Assembly: GCF_003143935.1 (NCBI RefSeq) | Contig: NZ_QFRX01000001.1 | Coordinates: 6,163,543-6,227,542 of the forward strand | Source: Streptomyces sp. Act143 | GTDB lineage: Bacteria; Actinomycetota; Actinomycetes; Streptomycetales; Streptomycetaceae | Reading direction: 5' to 3' | DNA: 64,000 nt | Part shown: in pieces, positions 50,678 through 58,606 of the stretch | How positions within the stretch are numbered: position 1 is the stretch's first letter | Layout of the letters: every line of letters begins with the position of its first letter | The notes under the pieces: generated by a model | What the model saw: only the letters and a program-made list of their open reading frames with translations | Databases searched by the model: none | What the model was told of the DNA's origin: nothing | Program-made: the position numbers and the translations under genes

Positions 50678-51619
50678 ATGTCTGCCAACACCCGCCTCCG
50701 CACCTTCGGCACCGAGCGCATCGCCGGCCCCGGCCAGCCCGTCTACATCTGCGGCGAGATCGGCATCAACCACAACGGCGAGCTGGAGAACGCCTTCAAG
50801 CTCATCGACGTGGCCGCCGAAGCCGGCTGCGACGCCGTGAAGTTCCAGAAGCGCACGCCCGAGATCTGCACCCCGCGCGACCAGTGGGACATCGAGCGCG
50901 ACACCCCCTGGGGCCGGATGACCTACATCGACTACCGCCACCGCGTGGAGTTCGGCGAGGACGAGTACCGCCAGATCGACGCGTACTGCAAGGAGAAGGG
51001 CATCGCCTGGTTCGCCTCCCCGTGGGACACCGAGGCCGTCGCCTTCCTGGAGAAGTTCGACGTCCCCGCCCACAAGGTCGCGTCCGCGTCCCTGACCGAC
51101 GACGAGCTGCTGCGCGCCCTGCGCGCCACGGGCCGCACGATCATCCTCTCCACCGGCATGTCGACCCCGAAGCAGATCCGGCACGCCGTCGAGGTCCTCG
51201 GCAGCGACAACATCCTGCTCTGCCACGCCACTTCGACCTACCCGGCGAAGGCGGAGGAGCTCAACCTCCGCGTGATCAACACCCTCCAGGCCGAGTACCC
51301 GAACGTCCCGATCGGCTACTCCGGCCACGAGACGGGCCTGCAGACCACGCTGGCCGCGGTCGCGCTGGGCGCCACCTTCGTCGAGCGCCACATCACCCTC
51401 GACCGCGCGATGTGGGGCTCCGACCAGGCCGCCTCCGTCGAGCCGCAGGGCCTCACGCGCCTGGTCCGCGACATCCGCACCATCGAGGCCTCCCTCGGCG
51501 ACGGCGTCAAGAAGGTCTACGACTCCGAGCTCGGCCCCATGAAGAAGCTGCGCCGCGTCACCGGTGTCGTGGCCGAGGCGGAGATCGCCGCGGCGGCGGG
51601 CGAGCCGGTCGCGGTCTGA
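50678..51619 (+). CDS. neuB: NeuB-family nonulosonic acid synthase lacking the SAF domain
   Basis: This 313-residue TIM-barrel enzyme condenses phosphoenolpyruvate with a mannose-type sugar. Motifs are VYICGEIGINHNGELENAFKLID, KFQKRTPE, FASPWDTEAVAFLEKF, HATSTYPAKAEELNL and HITLDRAMWGSDQAASVEPQGL. Typical NeuB proteins have about 340-350 residues with a C-terminal antifreeze-like (SAF) domain; here the protein ends right after the barrel. In NeuB that domain contributes to N-acetyl recognition, so its loss fits a non-acetylated substrate. ATG 50678 has AAGGAACG upstream, 14 bases after neuA. Confidence 0.92.
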   Translation: MSANTRLRTFGTERIAGPGQPVYICGEIGINHNGELENAFKLIDVAAEAGCDAVKFQKRTPEICTPRDQWDIERDTPWGRMTYIDYRHRVEFGEDEYRQIDAYCKEKGIAWFASPWDTEAVAFLEKFDVPAHKVASASLTDDELLRALRATGRTIILSTGMSTPKQIRHAVEVLGSDNILLCHATSTYPAKAEELNLRVINTLQAEYPNVPIGYSGHETGLQTTLAAVALGATFVERHITLDRAMWGSDQAASVEPQGLTRLVRDIRTIEASLGDGVKKVYDSELGPMKKLRRVTGVVAEAEIAAAAGEPVAV

Positions 51620-51665
51620 AACCGAGTCGGGTCGATCGAGTCGCCAAGGGGACGGTAGTACGCCG

Positions 51666-52757
51666 ATGAGCCGCCGCGCCGGATCCGCCGGGACCTCCAC
51701 TCTCGCGTTCGTCGAGAGCCCGGTACAGCTGCTGAACGTGCTGGAGTGGGCGCACACGCAGGGAGTGTCCGGTGCGGCGCCCGGCGCGGCCTCCGGTCGC
51801 GGACTCACCCTCGTCGTCCTGTCCCCGACGGACCCGATGACCCGGGGCCAGCTGCGCCGCATGGCGGAACTGGCCCGTGAGGAGGGGCACGAGGTCCGCT
51901 GGGAGGAGGCCCGGGGCGGTCCCGCGGCCCCCTTCCAGACGATCGGCGGCCTCGCGGGCATGCTCCGCAGGGCCGGCCGGGTCGTGCTGGGCGACCCGTT
52001 CTCCCGCTACGTACAACTGCTGCTGACGATCACCCGCGCCACCGACCTGGTGGTGGTCGACGACGGCACGGCCACGATGGAGTTCGTGGCCCAACTCGCC
52101 CGCGGCGAACGCCTGGTGCGCTGGCACCGCAAGGGCGGCCGGCCGGGACCGCGCGACGTGGTCTTCGCCCCGGTGTCGTCGGTGGCGCGCAAGCGGCTGA
52201 CGCCGCGGGACGGCCGGGGCGTGGAGATCTTCTCCTCGATGCCGATGGAGGAGACTCCGGAGGGCGTGACCGTGGCCGCCAACACCTTCGCCTGGACCCG
52301 CTCCCGCTTCGGCCCGCCCCGCATCACCAAGGGCGCCGACATGGTCGGTACGTCGCTGGTGGAGACGGGGGTGGTGGACGGGGAGGCGTATCTGGAGGCG
52401 GTGAAGGTGCTGTCCAAGACCCACGGCACCACCCGCTACTTCGCCCACCGCCGGGAGAGCGCCGAGAAGCTGCACCGGCTGGCGGTGGAGACCGGGCTGG
52501 AGGTGGTCCGCCCGGACCTCCCCCTGGAGCTGATCGCCCGCCGGGGCCCGATCGGCCGCACGATCCTCAGCTTCCCGTCGACCGTGGTCCACACGCTGCC
52601 GCTGGCGCTGTCCGGCACGGAGGTCAAGGTCGCGGTCTGCGACATCGACCCGGCGTGGCTGACGGAGAACGCGTCGCCGCGGGCGCAGGGGTTCCTGTCC
52701 GGGGTGACGGGAACGGCGCGGGACGTGCACCGGCTGTCGGCGGTGGCGGCGGTGTAG
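51666..52757 (+). CDS. GT52/GT38-like sialyltransferase-type glycosyltransferase
   Basis: This 363-residue cytoplasmic enzyme starts MSRRAGSAGTSTLAFVESPVQLLNVLEWAH; the SPxQLLN opening is typical of the GT52-type fold. Residues Asp131-Asp132-Gly133 (VVVDDGTATMEFV) give the acid-acid-Gly motif. YFAHRRESAEKLHRL stands where the His-Pro motif is usual, and SFPSTVVHTL carries the Ser/Thr pair. It is last in the neuA-neuB operon and probably uses the CMP-sugar made there. Confidence 0.78.
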   Translation: MSRRAGSAGTSTLAFVESPVQLLNVLEWAHTQGVSGAAPGAASGRGLTLVVLSPTDPMTRGQLRRMAELAREEGHEVRWEEARGGPAAPFQTIGGLAGMLRRAGRVVLGDPFSRYVQLLLTITRATDLVVVDDGTATMEFVAQLARGERLVRWHRKGGRPGPRDVVFAPVSSVARKRLTPRDGRGVEIFSSMPMEETPEGVTVAANTFAWTRSRFGPPRITKGADMVGTSLVETGVVDGEAYLEAVKVLSKTHGTTRYFAHRRESAEKLHRLAVETGLEVVRPDLPLELIARRGPIGRTILSFPSTVVHTLPLALSGTEVKVAVCDIDPAWLTENASPRAQGFLSGVTGTARDVHRLSAVAAV

Positions 52758-52772
52758 ACCGCCCGGGCGGCA

Positions 52773-53438
52773 TCAGTCGTCCTGGGCGGTGTGGGCGACC
52801 ACGTACGCCTTCCGGTACTTCGCCTGTCCCTGGGGCTCGCGCACGGTGCGGCTGTGGAGCTGGAACCCGGCGGCGGTGAGCAGCTCGACGACCGTCTCGG
52901 GCTTGCGCCAGTAGTAGTCGAGCGAGATGGCGTGCCCGAATCGCTCGTCGAGATGCAGCCGGTCGTCCTTCTCGTCGAACTGGAAGGCCAGCAGCAGATA
53001 CCCGCCGGGCACGAGCACCCGCCGGAACTCGGCGAAGACACCGGGGAGTTGCGCGTCCGGCACGTGAATGATCGAGTACAGCGCGGCGATCCCGCCGAGC
53101 GTCGCGTCCGGCAGGTCCAGGGACGTCATCGACCCGACGTGGAAACGGAGTTCGGGATAGGTCCGCCTGGCCATCGCCACCATGCGGGACGAGATGTCGA
53201 TTCCGAACACCGGCACCCCGAGCGCGTGCAACCGCGCGGTGACGGCCCCGGGCCCACTCCCCACATCGGCCACAGGCTCCCGCCCCCGCTCCTTCACCAA
53301 CTCCGCGAACCCGCTGATCAGGGCCCGGTCGAAGGTCTGCGCACCGGCCCAGTCCGCACACTCCTCGGCGTACTCGTCGGCGATCGTGTCGTACGCGGCA
53401 CTGGTGGCCCGTATGAAGGCGGGGGTGTCGGCGTCCAT
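52773..53438 (-). CDS. Class I SAM-dependent methyltransferase
   Basis: This 221-residue Methyltransf_11/25-type enzyme has motif I in VADVGSGPGAVTARLHALG, an acidic motif II in FGIDISSRMVAMAR and the motif PGVFAEFRRVLVPGGYLLLAFQ. It is convergent with the sialyltransferase-type gene (15-base gap), so it may mark the end of the locus or belong to general metabolism. The substrate is unknown. Confidence 0.88.
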   Translation of the reverse strand: MDADTPAFIRATSAAYDTIADEYAEECADWAGAQTFDRALISGFAELVKERGREPVADVGSGPGAVTARLHALGVPVFGIDISSRMVAMARRTYPELRFHVGSMTSLDLPDATLGGIAALYSIIHVPDAQLPGVFAEFRRVLVPGGYLLLAFQFDEKDDRLHLDERFGHAISLDYYWRKPETVVELLTAAGFQLHSRTVREPQGQAKYRKAYVVAHTAQDD

Positions 53439-53571
53439 GGGGGCACCCTAGCGACGCGCCGCGAAGCCGGGGGGAAAGGCGGCAGGCCTGTGCGCGGAAG
53501 GCGCTTGCCCCGGGGAGGGCATGCCTGGAAGCGAAACGTTGCCCGCCTCCCAGGAAGCGGAGCGGGGTGCC

Positions 53572-53910
53572 CTATGGGGTGGTCCTGTCCGGGCGAGGTC
53601 GTTCGCGGGGCTGGGGGAGCGGCGGGTGGGGTGAGGGAGGGGGCTCCGCCTCTTCCGCCGTCCAGGTGAATCCCGCCAGGGCGCCCGGCCCCCGCTCCGC
53701 GACCGGTGCCGCCTGCTCCCGCCTTCGCCGCAGCAGCCACACCCCCGCCCCGAGGGCCCACCCCGCCGCGATCATCACGATCAGCGCCGCCAGTCCCAGC
53801 CCCACCGTCCCGTAGAAGCCGACCTTCGCCAGCAGCCCCGGGATCCGCTCCTCACCGCAGCCGCACGCCTGCCGGGCGGCCGGGGCCGCCGAGGTCGTCG
53901 TGATCGTCAT
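53572..53910 (-). CDS. Small single-pass membrane protein
   Basis: This 112-residue protein has a cytoplasmic or external start MTITTTSAAPAARQACGCGEERIPG with a Cys-Gly-Cys, one helix pair or hairpin (VGFYGTVGLGLAALIVMIAAGWALGAGVWLLRRRR), and a Pro/Arg-rich tail. The RBS GAAGGAG lies upstream of the ATG. The low-complexity tail makes the exact end of the conserved part uncertain. No function can be assigned. Confidence 0.65.
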   Translation of the reverse strand: MTITTTSAAPAARQACGCGEERIPGLLAKVGFYGTVGLGLAALIVMIAAGWALGAGVWLLRRRREQAAPVAERGPGALAGFTWTAEEAEPPPSPHPPLPQPRERPRPDRTTP

Positions 53911-54331
53911 GCGAAGGAGATGCCCGGCACCCCCGCTCCCGTCACGCCGCGTGGCGGAAACGTCGCGCGGCGGTGATGATTCCGGGACCGGAACAAGCGT
54001 CTCGACGGAGGCAGGGTGGATTCCTGGCAGGGTGCGGTCCCGACAGGTGAACAGAGCCGACGGGGTGGCATCGCGGCGTGGTATCCCAGGAGGTGTGGGG
54101 GAGTGACGGACACGACCGGGCGCCTTCGATCAAGGCAACCGCAGGTCAGCCACCGTCACTCTCCGTGGATCGTATGATCCATCCGACCGGAAGGCCGGGC
54201 GAGTTTACCCATCCCAGCCCATACGTATGCGCCCAGCGGCCAGATTTTCTTCCCCTAACGGGTTGAACTTTTGTTGATCGAGGGTCAGTTGGCCACCCGG
54301 GCGTCCTACCCTTCAGAGGGTGAAGCAATTG
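53911..54331. other. Intergenic region with a candidate operator
   Basis: This 421-base gap between divergent genes holds no supported gene. A perfect palindrome TGGATC-GTAT-GATCCA is at 54166-54181, and an AT-richer stretch (54240-54280) precedes the amidohydrolase. I could not define a clear promoter pair. Confidence 0.4.
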
Positions 54332-55552
54332 ATGTCCCAAGAGTCCGAGGCCGAACCAGTCGGGGAAGCGGTGCTTCCCGGCACGCTGCCCGAGAGCCTG
54401 CGTGCCGAACTCGTCGCGTTCCGACGCGACTTGCACATGCACCCCGAGCTCGGCAACCAGGAGTTCCGCACGACCGCGGCCATCAAGGCGCGGCTCGAGA
54501 AGGCCGGGTTGCGGCCCCGGGTCCTCCCCGTGGGCACCGGGCTCATCTGTGACATCGGCGAGTGGGACGGCGGCAAGCCCATGCTCGCGCTGCGCGCCGA
54601 CATCGACGCCCTGCCCATTCCGGACACGAAGAGTGAGTGCGCGTACCGCTCCACCGTGCCCGACCGGGCGCACGCCTGCGGCCACGACGTGCACACGACC
54701 GTGGTGCTCGGCGCCGGTCTCGTCCTCGCCGAGCTGCACCGGCAGGGGCGGCTGCCGCGGCCCGTCCGACTGCTCTTCCAGCCCGCCGAGGAAGTGCTGC
54801 CCGGCGGCGCCGCCGACGCCATCGAGTGCGGCGTGCTGGACGGGGTCGGGAAGATCGTCGCCGTGCACTGCGACCCGCGGGTCGACGCCGGCCGGATCGG
54901 ACTGCGCACCGGCCCCATCACCTCCGCCTGCGACCGGCTGGAGGTCTCGCTGGACGGCCCCGGCGGGCACACCGCGCGGCCCCACCTCACCACCGACCTC
55001 GTCACCGCCGCCGCCCGCGTGGTGACCGACGTGCCGGCTGTCGTCGCCCGACGCGTCGACAGCCGCAGCGGACTCGCGATGACCTGGGGACGCATCGAAT
55101 CCGGCCACGCGCCGAACGTCATCCCCCAGCACGCCGAGCTGTCCGGAACCGTGCGCTGCCTGGATCTGGAGGCCTGGCGGCAGGCGCCGGACATCGTCGT
55201 CGCCGCGATCGACGAGATCGCCAATCTGCACCGGGCCAAGTCCGAGATCAATTACGTGCGGGGCGTCCCGCCCGTCGTCAACGACCCGGACGTGACCGAG
55301 CTGCTGCGGGACGCCATGACCGCGCGGCGCGGTGCGCAGTCCGTCGAGGGCACCGAGCAGAGCCTCGGCGGCGAGGACTTCTCCTGGTACCTGGAGCACG
55401 TGCCGGGCGCCATGGCCCGCCTCGGGGTCCGGACGCCGGGCGAGCGGACCGTGCGCGACCTGCACCAAGGGGACTTCGACGCCGACGAGTCGGCGATCAC
55501 CGTGGGCGTGGAGATGTTCACGGCCGCCGCGCTGCTCGACGCCGCCTCCTGA
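54332..55552 (+). CDS. M20-family amidohydrolase
   Basis: This 406-residue M20D peptidase-like enzyme (hippurate hydrolase / N-acyl amino acid amidohydrolase group) has metal-ligand motifs in DLHMHPELGNQEF, AHACGHDVHTTVVLG, FQPAEEVLPGGAADAIE and SLGGEDFSWYLEHVPGA. The dimerisation domain is inserted from about residue 190 to 300. ATG 54332 has GAGGGTG 10 bases upstream; GTG 54320 has no proper spacing. The substrate is an amide-linked acyl or peptide, not resolvable further. It lies upstream of the BMP gene but is separated by a terminator. Confidence 0.9.
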   Translation: MSQESEAEPVGEAVLPGTLPESLRAELVAFRRDLHMHPELGNQEFRTTAAIKARLEKAGLRPRVLPVGTGLICDIGEWDGGKPMLALRADIDALPIPDTKSECAYRSTVPDRAHACGHDVHTTVVLGAGLVLAELHRQGRLPRPVRLLFQPAEEVLPGGAADAIECGVLDGVGKIVAVHCDPRVDAGRIGLRTGPITSACDRLEVSLDGPGGHTARPHLTTDLVTAAARVVTDVPAVVARRVDSRSGLAMTWGRIESGHAPNVIPQHAELSGTVRCLDLEAWRQAPDIVVAAIDEIANLHRAKSEINYVRGVPPVVNDPDVTELLRDAMTARRGAQSVEGTEQSLGGEDFSWYLEHVPGAMARLGVRTPGERTVRDLHQGDFDADESAITVGVEMFTAAALLDAAS

Positions 55553-55574
55553 GGCCGTAGCGAGAAGACCGCGC

Positions 55575-55646
55575 GAAGGGGCACCTGCTCGGCATCTCCC
55601 CGGCACCTGCCCGGCATCTCCCCGGCGCCTCCTTTGGTGCCCCTTC
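55575..55646 (+). terminator. Terminator after the amidohydrolase gene
   Basis: GAAGGGGCACC and GGTGCCCCTTC form an 11-base-pair stem. The 50-base loop contains about two copies of a 22-base direct repeat (core CGGCATCTCCCCGGC). Confidence 0.6.
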
Positions 55647-55746
55647 GTCCCCTTGTGTCACCCGTGCGTAACCGGGTTCTCGCGAACGTAACCCGCTGTC
55701 GGCACGGTTCGATAACGGCCACGAGAAACCCCGTTCCCCTCCCCTT

Positions 55747-55762
55747 CTACGCGCGTTACTGT
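55747..55762 (+). promoter_or_regulatory. Shared palindrome and -10 region upstream of the first BMP gene
   Basis: CTACGCGCGTTA (55747-55758) overlaps a -10-like TACTGT (55757-55762). The element CGATAACGG lies 37 bases upstream (55710-55718), as in the second BMP promoter. Confidence 0.55.
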
Positions 55763-55843
55763 GCGCCGAAATCGCCACCGTTGGCGGCACATTGGGGATG
55801 CGGGGCCGTTCGGCGGTGCCGTGGGGATGAAGGGGTGCTTGCT

Positions 55844-56923
55844 GTGCGTCGAATATCCAGGAGGACCAGGTTCTCCCAAGCGGTGGTGGCCGTCTCGGTC
55901 ATCGCTCTCGCGGCCGTCGGGTGCGGTGAGTCCAGCACCAAGGCCGACAGTGACAAGGCGTCCACCTCGGCGGACGGCAAGTACTCGGGCAAGGGCATCG
56001 GGCTCGCGTACGACATCGGCGGCAAGGGCGACCAGTCCTTCAACGACGCCGCCTACGCGGGCTTCGAGAAGGCCGACAAGGAACTGAAGATGGGCGGCAC
56101 GGACATCGAGCCGCAGGACGGCGAGTCCGAGGCCGACAAGGTGCAGCGCCTGGAGCAGCTCGCCAAGTCCGGCTACAACCCGGTGATCGGCGTCGGCTAC
56201 ATCTACGCGACCGCCATCAAGGAGGTCGCCGCCAAGTACCCGAACACCACGTTCGGCATCATCGACGACGAGACGGTCAAGGCGAACAACGTCGCCGACA
56301 TGGTCTTCTCCGAGGAGCAGGCCTCCTACCTCGCCGGCGTCGCCGCCGCCAAGGCGTCCAAGGCCAAGCATGTCGGCTTCATCGGCGGTGTGGACATCCC
56401 GCTGATCCACAAGTTCGGCGCGGGCTTCATGCAGGGCGTCAAGTCCGTCGACCCGAGCATCAAGATCGAGTCGCAGTACCTCACCGAGACCCCGGCCGAG
56501 GGCGGCTTCTCCAGCCCCGACAAGGGCAAGGAGGCGGCCAGCGGCCAGATCGAGAAGGGCGCCGACGTCATCTACCACGCCGCCGGCCTCTCCGGTCAGG
56601 GCGTGATCTCCGAGGCCGCCGCCAAGAAGGTGTGGGCCATCGGCGTGGACTCCGACCAGTACAACCAGGACGCGCTCAAGTCGTACAAGGACTACATCCT
56701 CGGCTCGGCCCTGAAGAACGTCGGCGGCGCCGTCTACGACCTCGCCAAGTCCGTCCACGAGGGCAAGCCCCTCACCGGCGTCCAGCGCGGCGACCTGAAG
56801 TCCGGCGGCGTCGGCTTCGCCGACTCCAACCCCAAGTACAAGGCCATGACGGACGTCGTCGCGGCGGTGGAGAAGGCCAAGCAGGACATCGTGGACGGCA
56901 AGGTCACGGTCAAGACGTCGTAA
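55844..56923 (+). CDS. BMP-family nucleoside-binding lipoprotein (first copy)
   Basis: This 359-residue solute-binding lipoprotein is related to BmpA/PnrA/YufN. The lipobox is ALAAVGC after the signal VRRISRRTRFSQAVVAVSVI. Family landmarks are GLAYDIGGKGDQSFNDAAYAG, DGESEADKVQRLEQLAKSGYNPVIGVG, HVGFIGGVDIPLIHKFGAGF and AIGVDSDQYNQ. Family members bind purine or pyrimidine nucleosides for an ABC importer, here encoded downstream. GTG 55844 is chosen because AAGGGG lies 8 bases upstream. It is closely similar to the next gene. Confidence 0.9.
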   Translation: MRRISRRTRFSQAVVAVSVIALAAVGCGESSTKADSDKASTSADGKYSGKGIGLAYDIGGKGDQSFNDAAYAGFEKADKELKMGGTDIEPQDGESEADKVQRLEQLAKSGYNPVIGVGYIYATAIKEVAAKYPNTTFGIIDDETVKANNVADMVFSEEQASYLAGVAAAKASKAKHVGFIGGVDIPLIHKFGAGFMQGVKSVDPSIKIESQYLTETPAEGGFSSPDKGKEAASGQIEKGADVIYHAAGLSGQGVISEAAAKKVWAIGVDSDQYNQDALKSYKDYILGSALKNVGGAVYDLAKSVHEGKPLTGVQRGDLKSGGVGFADSNPKYKAMTDVVAAVEKAKQDIVDGKVTVKTS

Positions 56924-56993
56924 CGGCGCCAAGATCGACATCAGGCCACGCCGCCAGGTCCGTCAATAGGCCCTCTGGGCGCCCTTCCAGCTC

Positions 56994-57202
56994 GTACGCC
57001 CCTGAAGGGGCGGGCGCCGAATTCGCGCCTGCCCCGCCGTGCCTGGCACGCACGCTCGCCGCGTTGCCGGACCGCCCACGTGGCTCCGCCACGCGGACGC
57101 CCCGGCGCCTTGCGATCGCACGCACCAGGCACGGCAGGGCCCGCCCTCCGGGCGGACGACGCGAATTCGGCGCCCGCCCCTTGCCTCCCGCAAGGGGCGT
57201 AC
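56994..57202. repeat. Large imperfect inverted repeat between the BMP genes
   Basis: The outer arms pair over GTACGCCCCT...AGGGGCGGGCGCCGAATTCGCG (left) with its complement ending at 57202, interrupted by small insertions. Further inside, GCCGTGCCTGG pairs with CCAGGCACGGC. Smaller hairpins are nested inside: CGCCCCT-GA-AGGGGCG, CGCCCCTTGC/GCAAGGGGCG, CCGCCC-TCC-GGGCGG and CGTGGC-TCC-GCCACG. The element fills most of the 421-base gap and has no supported gene. Confidence 0.75.
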
Positions 57203-57277
57203 TGCTGTCCGTAATCTGGGCTGTATCTGTGGCCACAGCTCGATAACGGACCGGACAGAAGGGTTTTTCCGTCTGGT

Positions 57278-57293
57278 CTACGCGCGTTACGCT
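57278..57293 (+). promoter_or_regulatory. Shared palindrome and -10 region upstream of the second BMP gene
   Basis: CTACGCGCGTTA (57278-57289) overlaps a -10-like TACGCT (57288-57293). CGATAACGG is 37 bases upstream (57241-57249), exactly as in the first BMP promoter. Confidence 0.55.
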
Positions 57294-57344
57294 GCGGCGG
57301 AACCAGCGCCTGGTATGGGCGCTTGCACAAAGGAGTCTCGTTCC

Positions 57345-58391
57345 ATGCGCCGGGTGTCCCGTATCACGGTTGCAGGCGTTGCAACCGCAGCCCTTGCCCT
57401 GACCGCGTCCGCGTGCGGCAGCTCGTCCAACGAGTCGTCGAACAGCGACAGCAAGAACCTGGGCCTCGCCCTGGCGTACGACGTCGGCGGCAAGGGTGAC
57501 CAGTCCTTCAACGACGCCGCGACCGCCGGCATGGAGAAGGCCGACAAGGAGTTCGGCTACAAGTCGACCGCGGTCGAGCCGCAGGACGGCGAGTCCGAGG
57601 CGGACAAGGTGCAGCGCCTGGAGACCCTGGCCAAGCAGGGCTACAACCCGGTCATCGGGGTCGGCTTCGCCTACGCGCCCGCGGTCAAGGCGGCCGCCGC
57701 CAAGTACCCGAAGACCACCTTCGGCGTCGTCGACGACGAGCAGATCAAGGCCGACAACGTCGCGGACCTCGTCTTCTCCGAGGAGCAGGCCTCCTACCTG
57801 GCCGGCGTCGCCGCCGCCAAGACCACCAAGTCCAACGTGGTCGGCTTCATCGGCGGTGTGGACGTGCCGCTGATCCACAAGTTCGAGGCCGGCTTCAAGC
57901 AGGGCGTCGCGGACACCAAGAAGGGCGTCACGGTCAAGTCGCAGTACCTGACCGAGACCGCCGCCGAGGGTGGCTTCTCCAGCCCGGACAAGGGTGAGGC
58001 CGCCGCCGAGGGCCAGATCGACGACAAGGCGGACGTCGTCTACGCCGCCGCCGGTCTGTCCGGCCAGGGCGTCATCAAGGCCGCCAACGCCAACAAGGTG
58101 TGGGCGATCGGCGTCGACTCCGACCAGTACAAGCAGGACGCGCTCAAGGCGTACAAGGACTCGATCCTGACCTCCGCCATGAAGAACGTCGAGGGTGCGG
58201 TCTACGACCTGGCCAAGTCGGTCAAGGACGGCAAGCCGGAGACCGGTGTCATCCGCGGCAGCCTCTCCAACGGCGGCGTGAGCCTGTCGAACTCCAACCC
58301 GGTCTTCGCGGACAACAAGGACACCCAGGCCGCGATCGAGAAGGCCACCGCGGGCATCAAGGACGGCTCCATCAAGGTGAAGACCTCCTGA
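57345..58391 (+). CDS. BMP-family nucleoside-binding lipoprotein (second copy)
   Basis: This 348-residue lipoprotein is paralogous to the gene just upstream. The lipobox is LTASAC, following signal MRRVSRITVAGVATAALA. Landmarks are LAYDVGGKGDQSFNDAATAG, DGESEADKVQRLETLAKQGYNPVIGVG, VVGFIGGVDVPLIHKFEAGF and AIGVDSDQYKQ. ATG 57345 has AAAGGAG upstream. A hairpin terminator follows, and the ABC ATPase operon starts about 215 bases further on under its own copy of the same palindrome. Confidence 0.92.
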   Translation: MRRVSRITVAGVATAALALTASACGSSSNESSNSDSKNLGLALAYDVGGKGDQSFNDAATAGMEKADKEFGYKSTAVEPQDGESEADKVQRLETLAKQGYNPVIGVGFAYAPAVKAAAAKYPKTTFGVVDDEQIKADNVADLVFSEEQASYLAGVAAAKTTKSNVVGFIGGVDVPLIHKFEAGFKQGVADTKKGVTVKSQYLTETAAEGGFSSPDKGEAAAEGQIDDKADVVYAAAGLSGQGVIKAANANKVWAIGVDSDQYKQDALKAYKDSILTSAMKNVEGAVYDLAKSVKDGKPETGVIRGSLSNGGVSLSNSNPVFADNKDTQAAIEKATAGIKDGSIKVKTS

Positions 58392-58450
58392 CCCCACCCG
58401 GTCACAGGCCTTGGCCAAATAAGCGCTGTAATGGCAGCGTTACGGCCACG

Positions 58451-58489
58451 GAACGGGGTGCGGAGACCATGGCTCACCGCACCCCGTTC
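58451..58489 (+). terminator. Terminator after the second BMP gene
   Basis: GAACGGGGTGCGG and CCGCACCCCGTTC form a perfect 13-base-pair stem with a 13-base loop, 60 bases past the stop. Confidence 0.8.
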
Positions 58490-58565
58490 GCGCGGCAGAA
58501 TGCTCGGAACGGATCGTTGGCCGAAAATGAACGATCAGGTCCGGGCACTATTTAAAGCAGGGGCG

Positions 58566-58580
58566 CTACGCGCGTAGAGT
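58566..58580 (+). promoter_or_regulatory. Promoter/operator of the nucleoside ABC operon
   Basis: The perfect palindrome CTACGCGCGTAG (58566-58577) overlaps a -10 box TAGAGT (58575-58580), with TTAAAG 17 bases upstream as a weak -35. Start of transcription would fall near 58587, giving a leader of about 20 bases. Confidence 0.6.
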
Positions 58581-58606
58581 GGCCCCTTCCACAAGGAGAG
58601 TGCGCC

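Noticed and set aside
57039..57330. Open frames on both strands inside the large inverted repeat
   Set aside because: Composition is of the Arg/Gly/Ala-rich type produced by any frame in high-GC structured DNA; no start site or homology.
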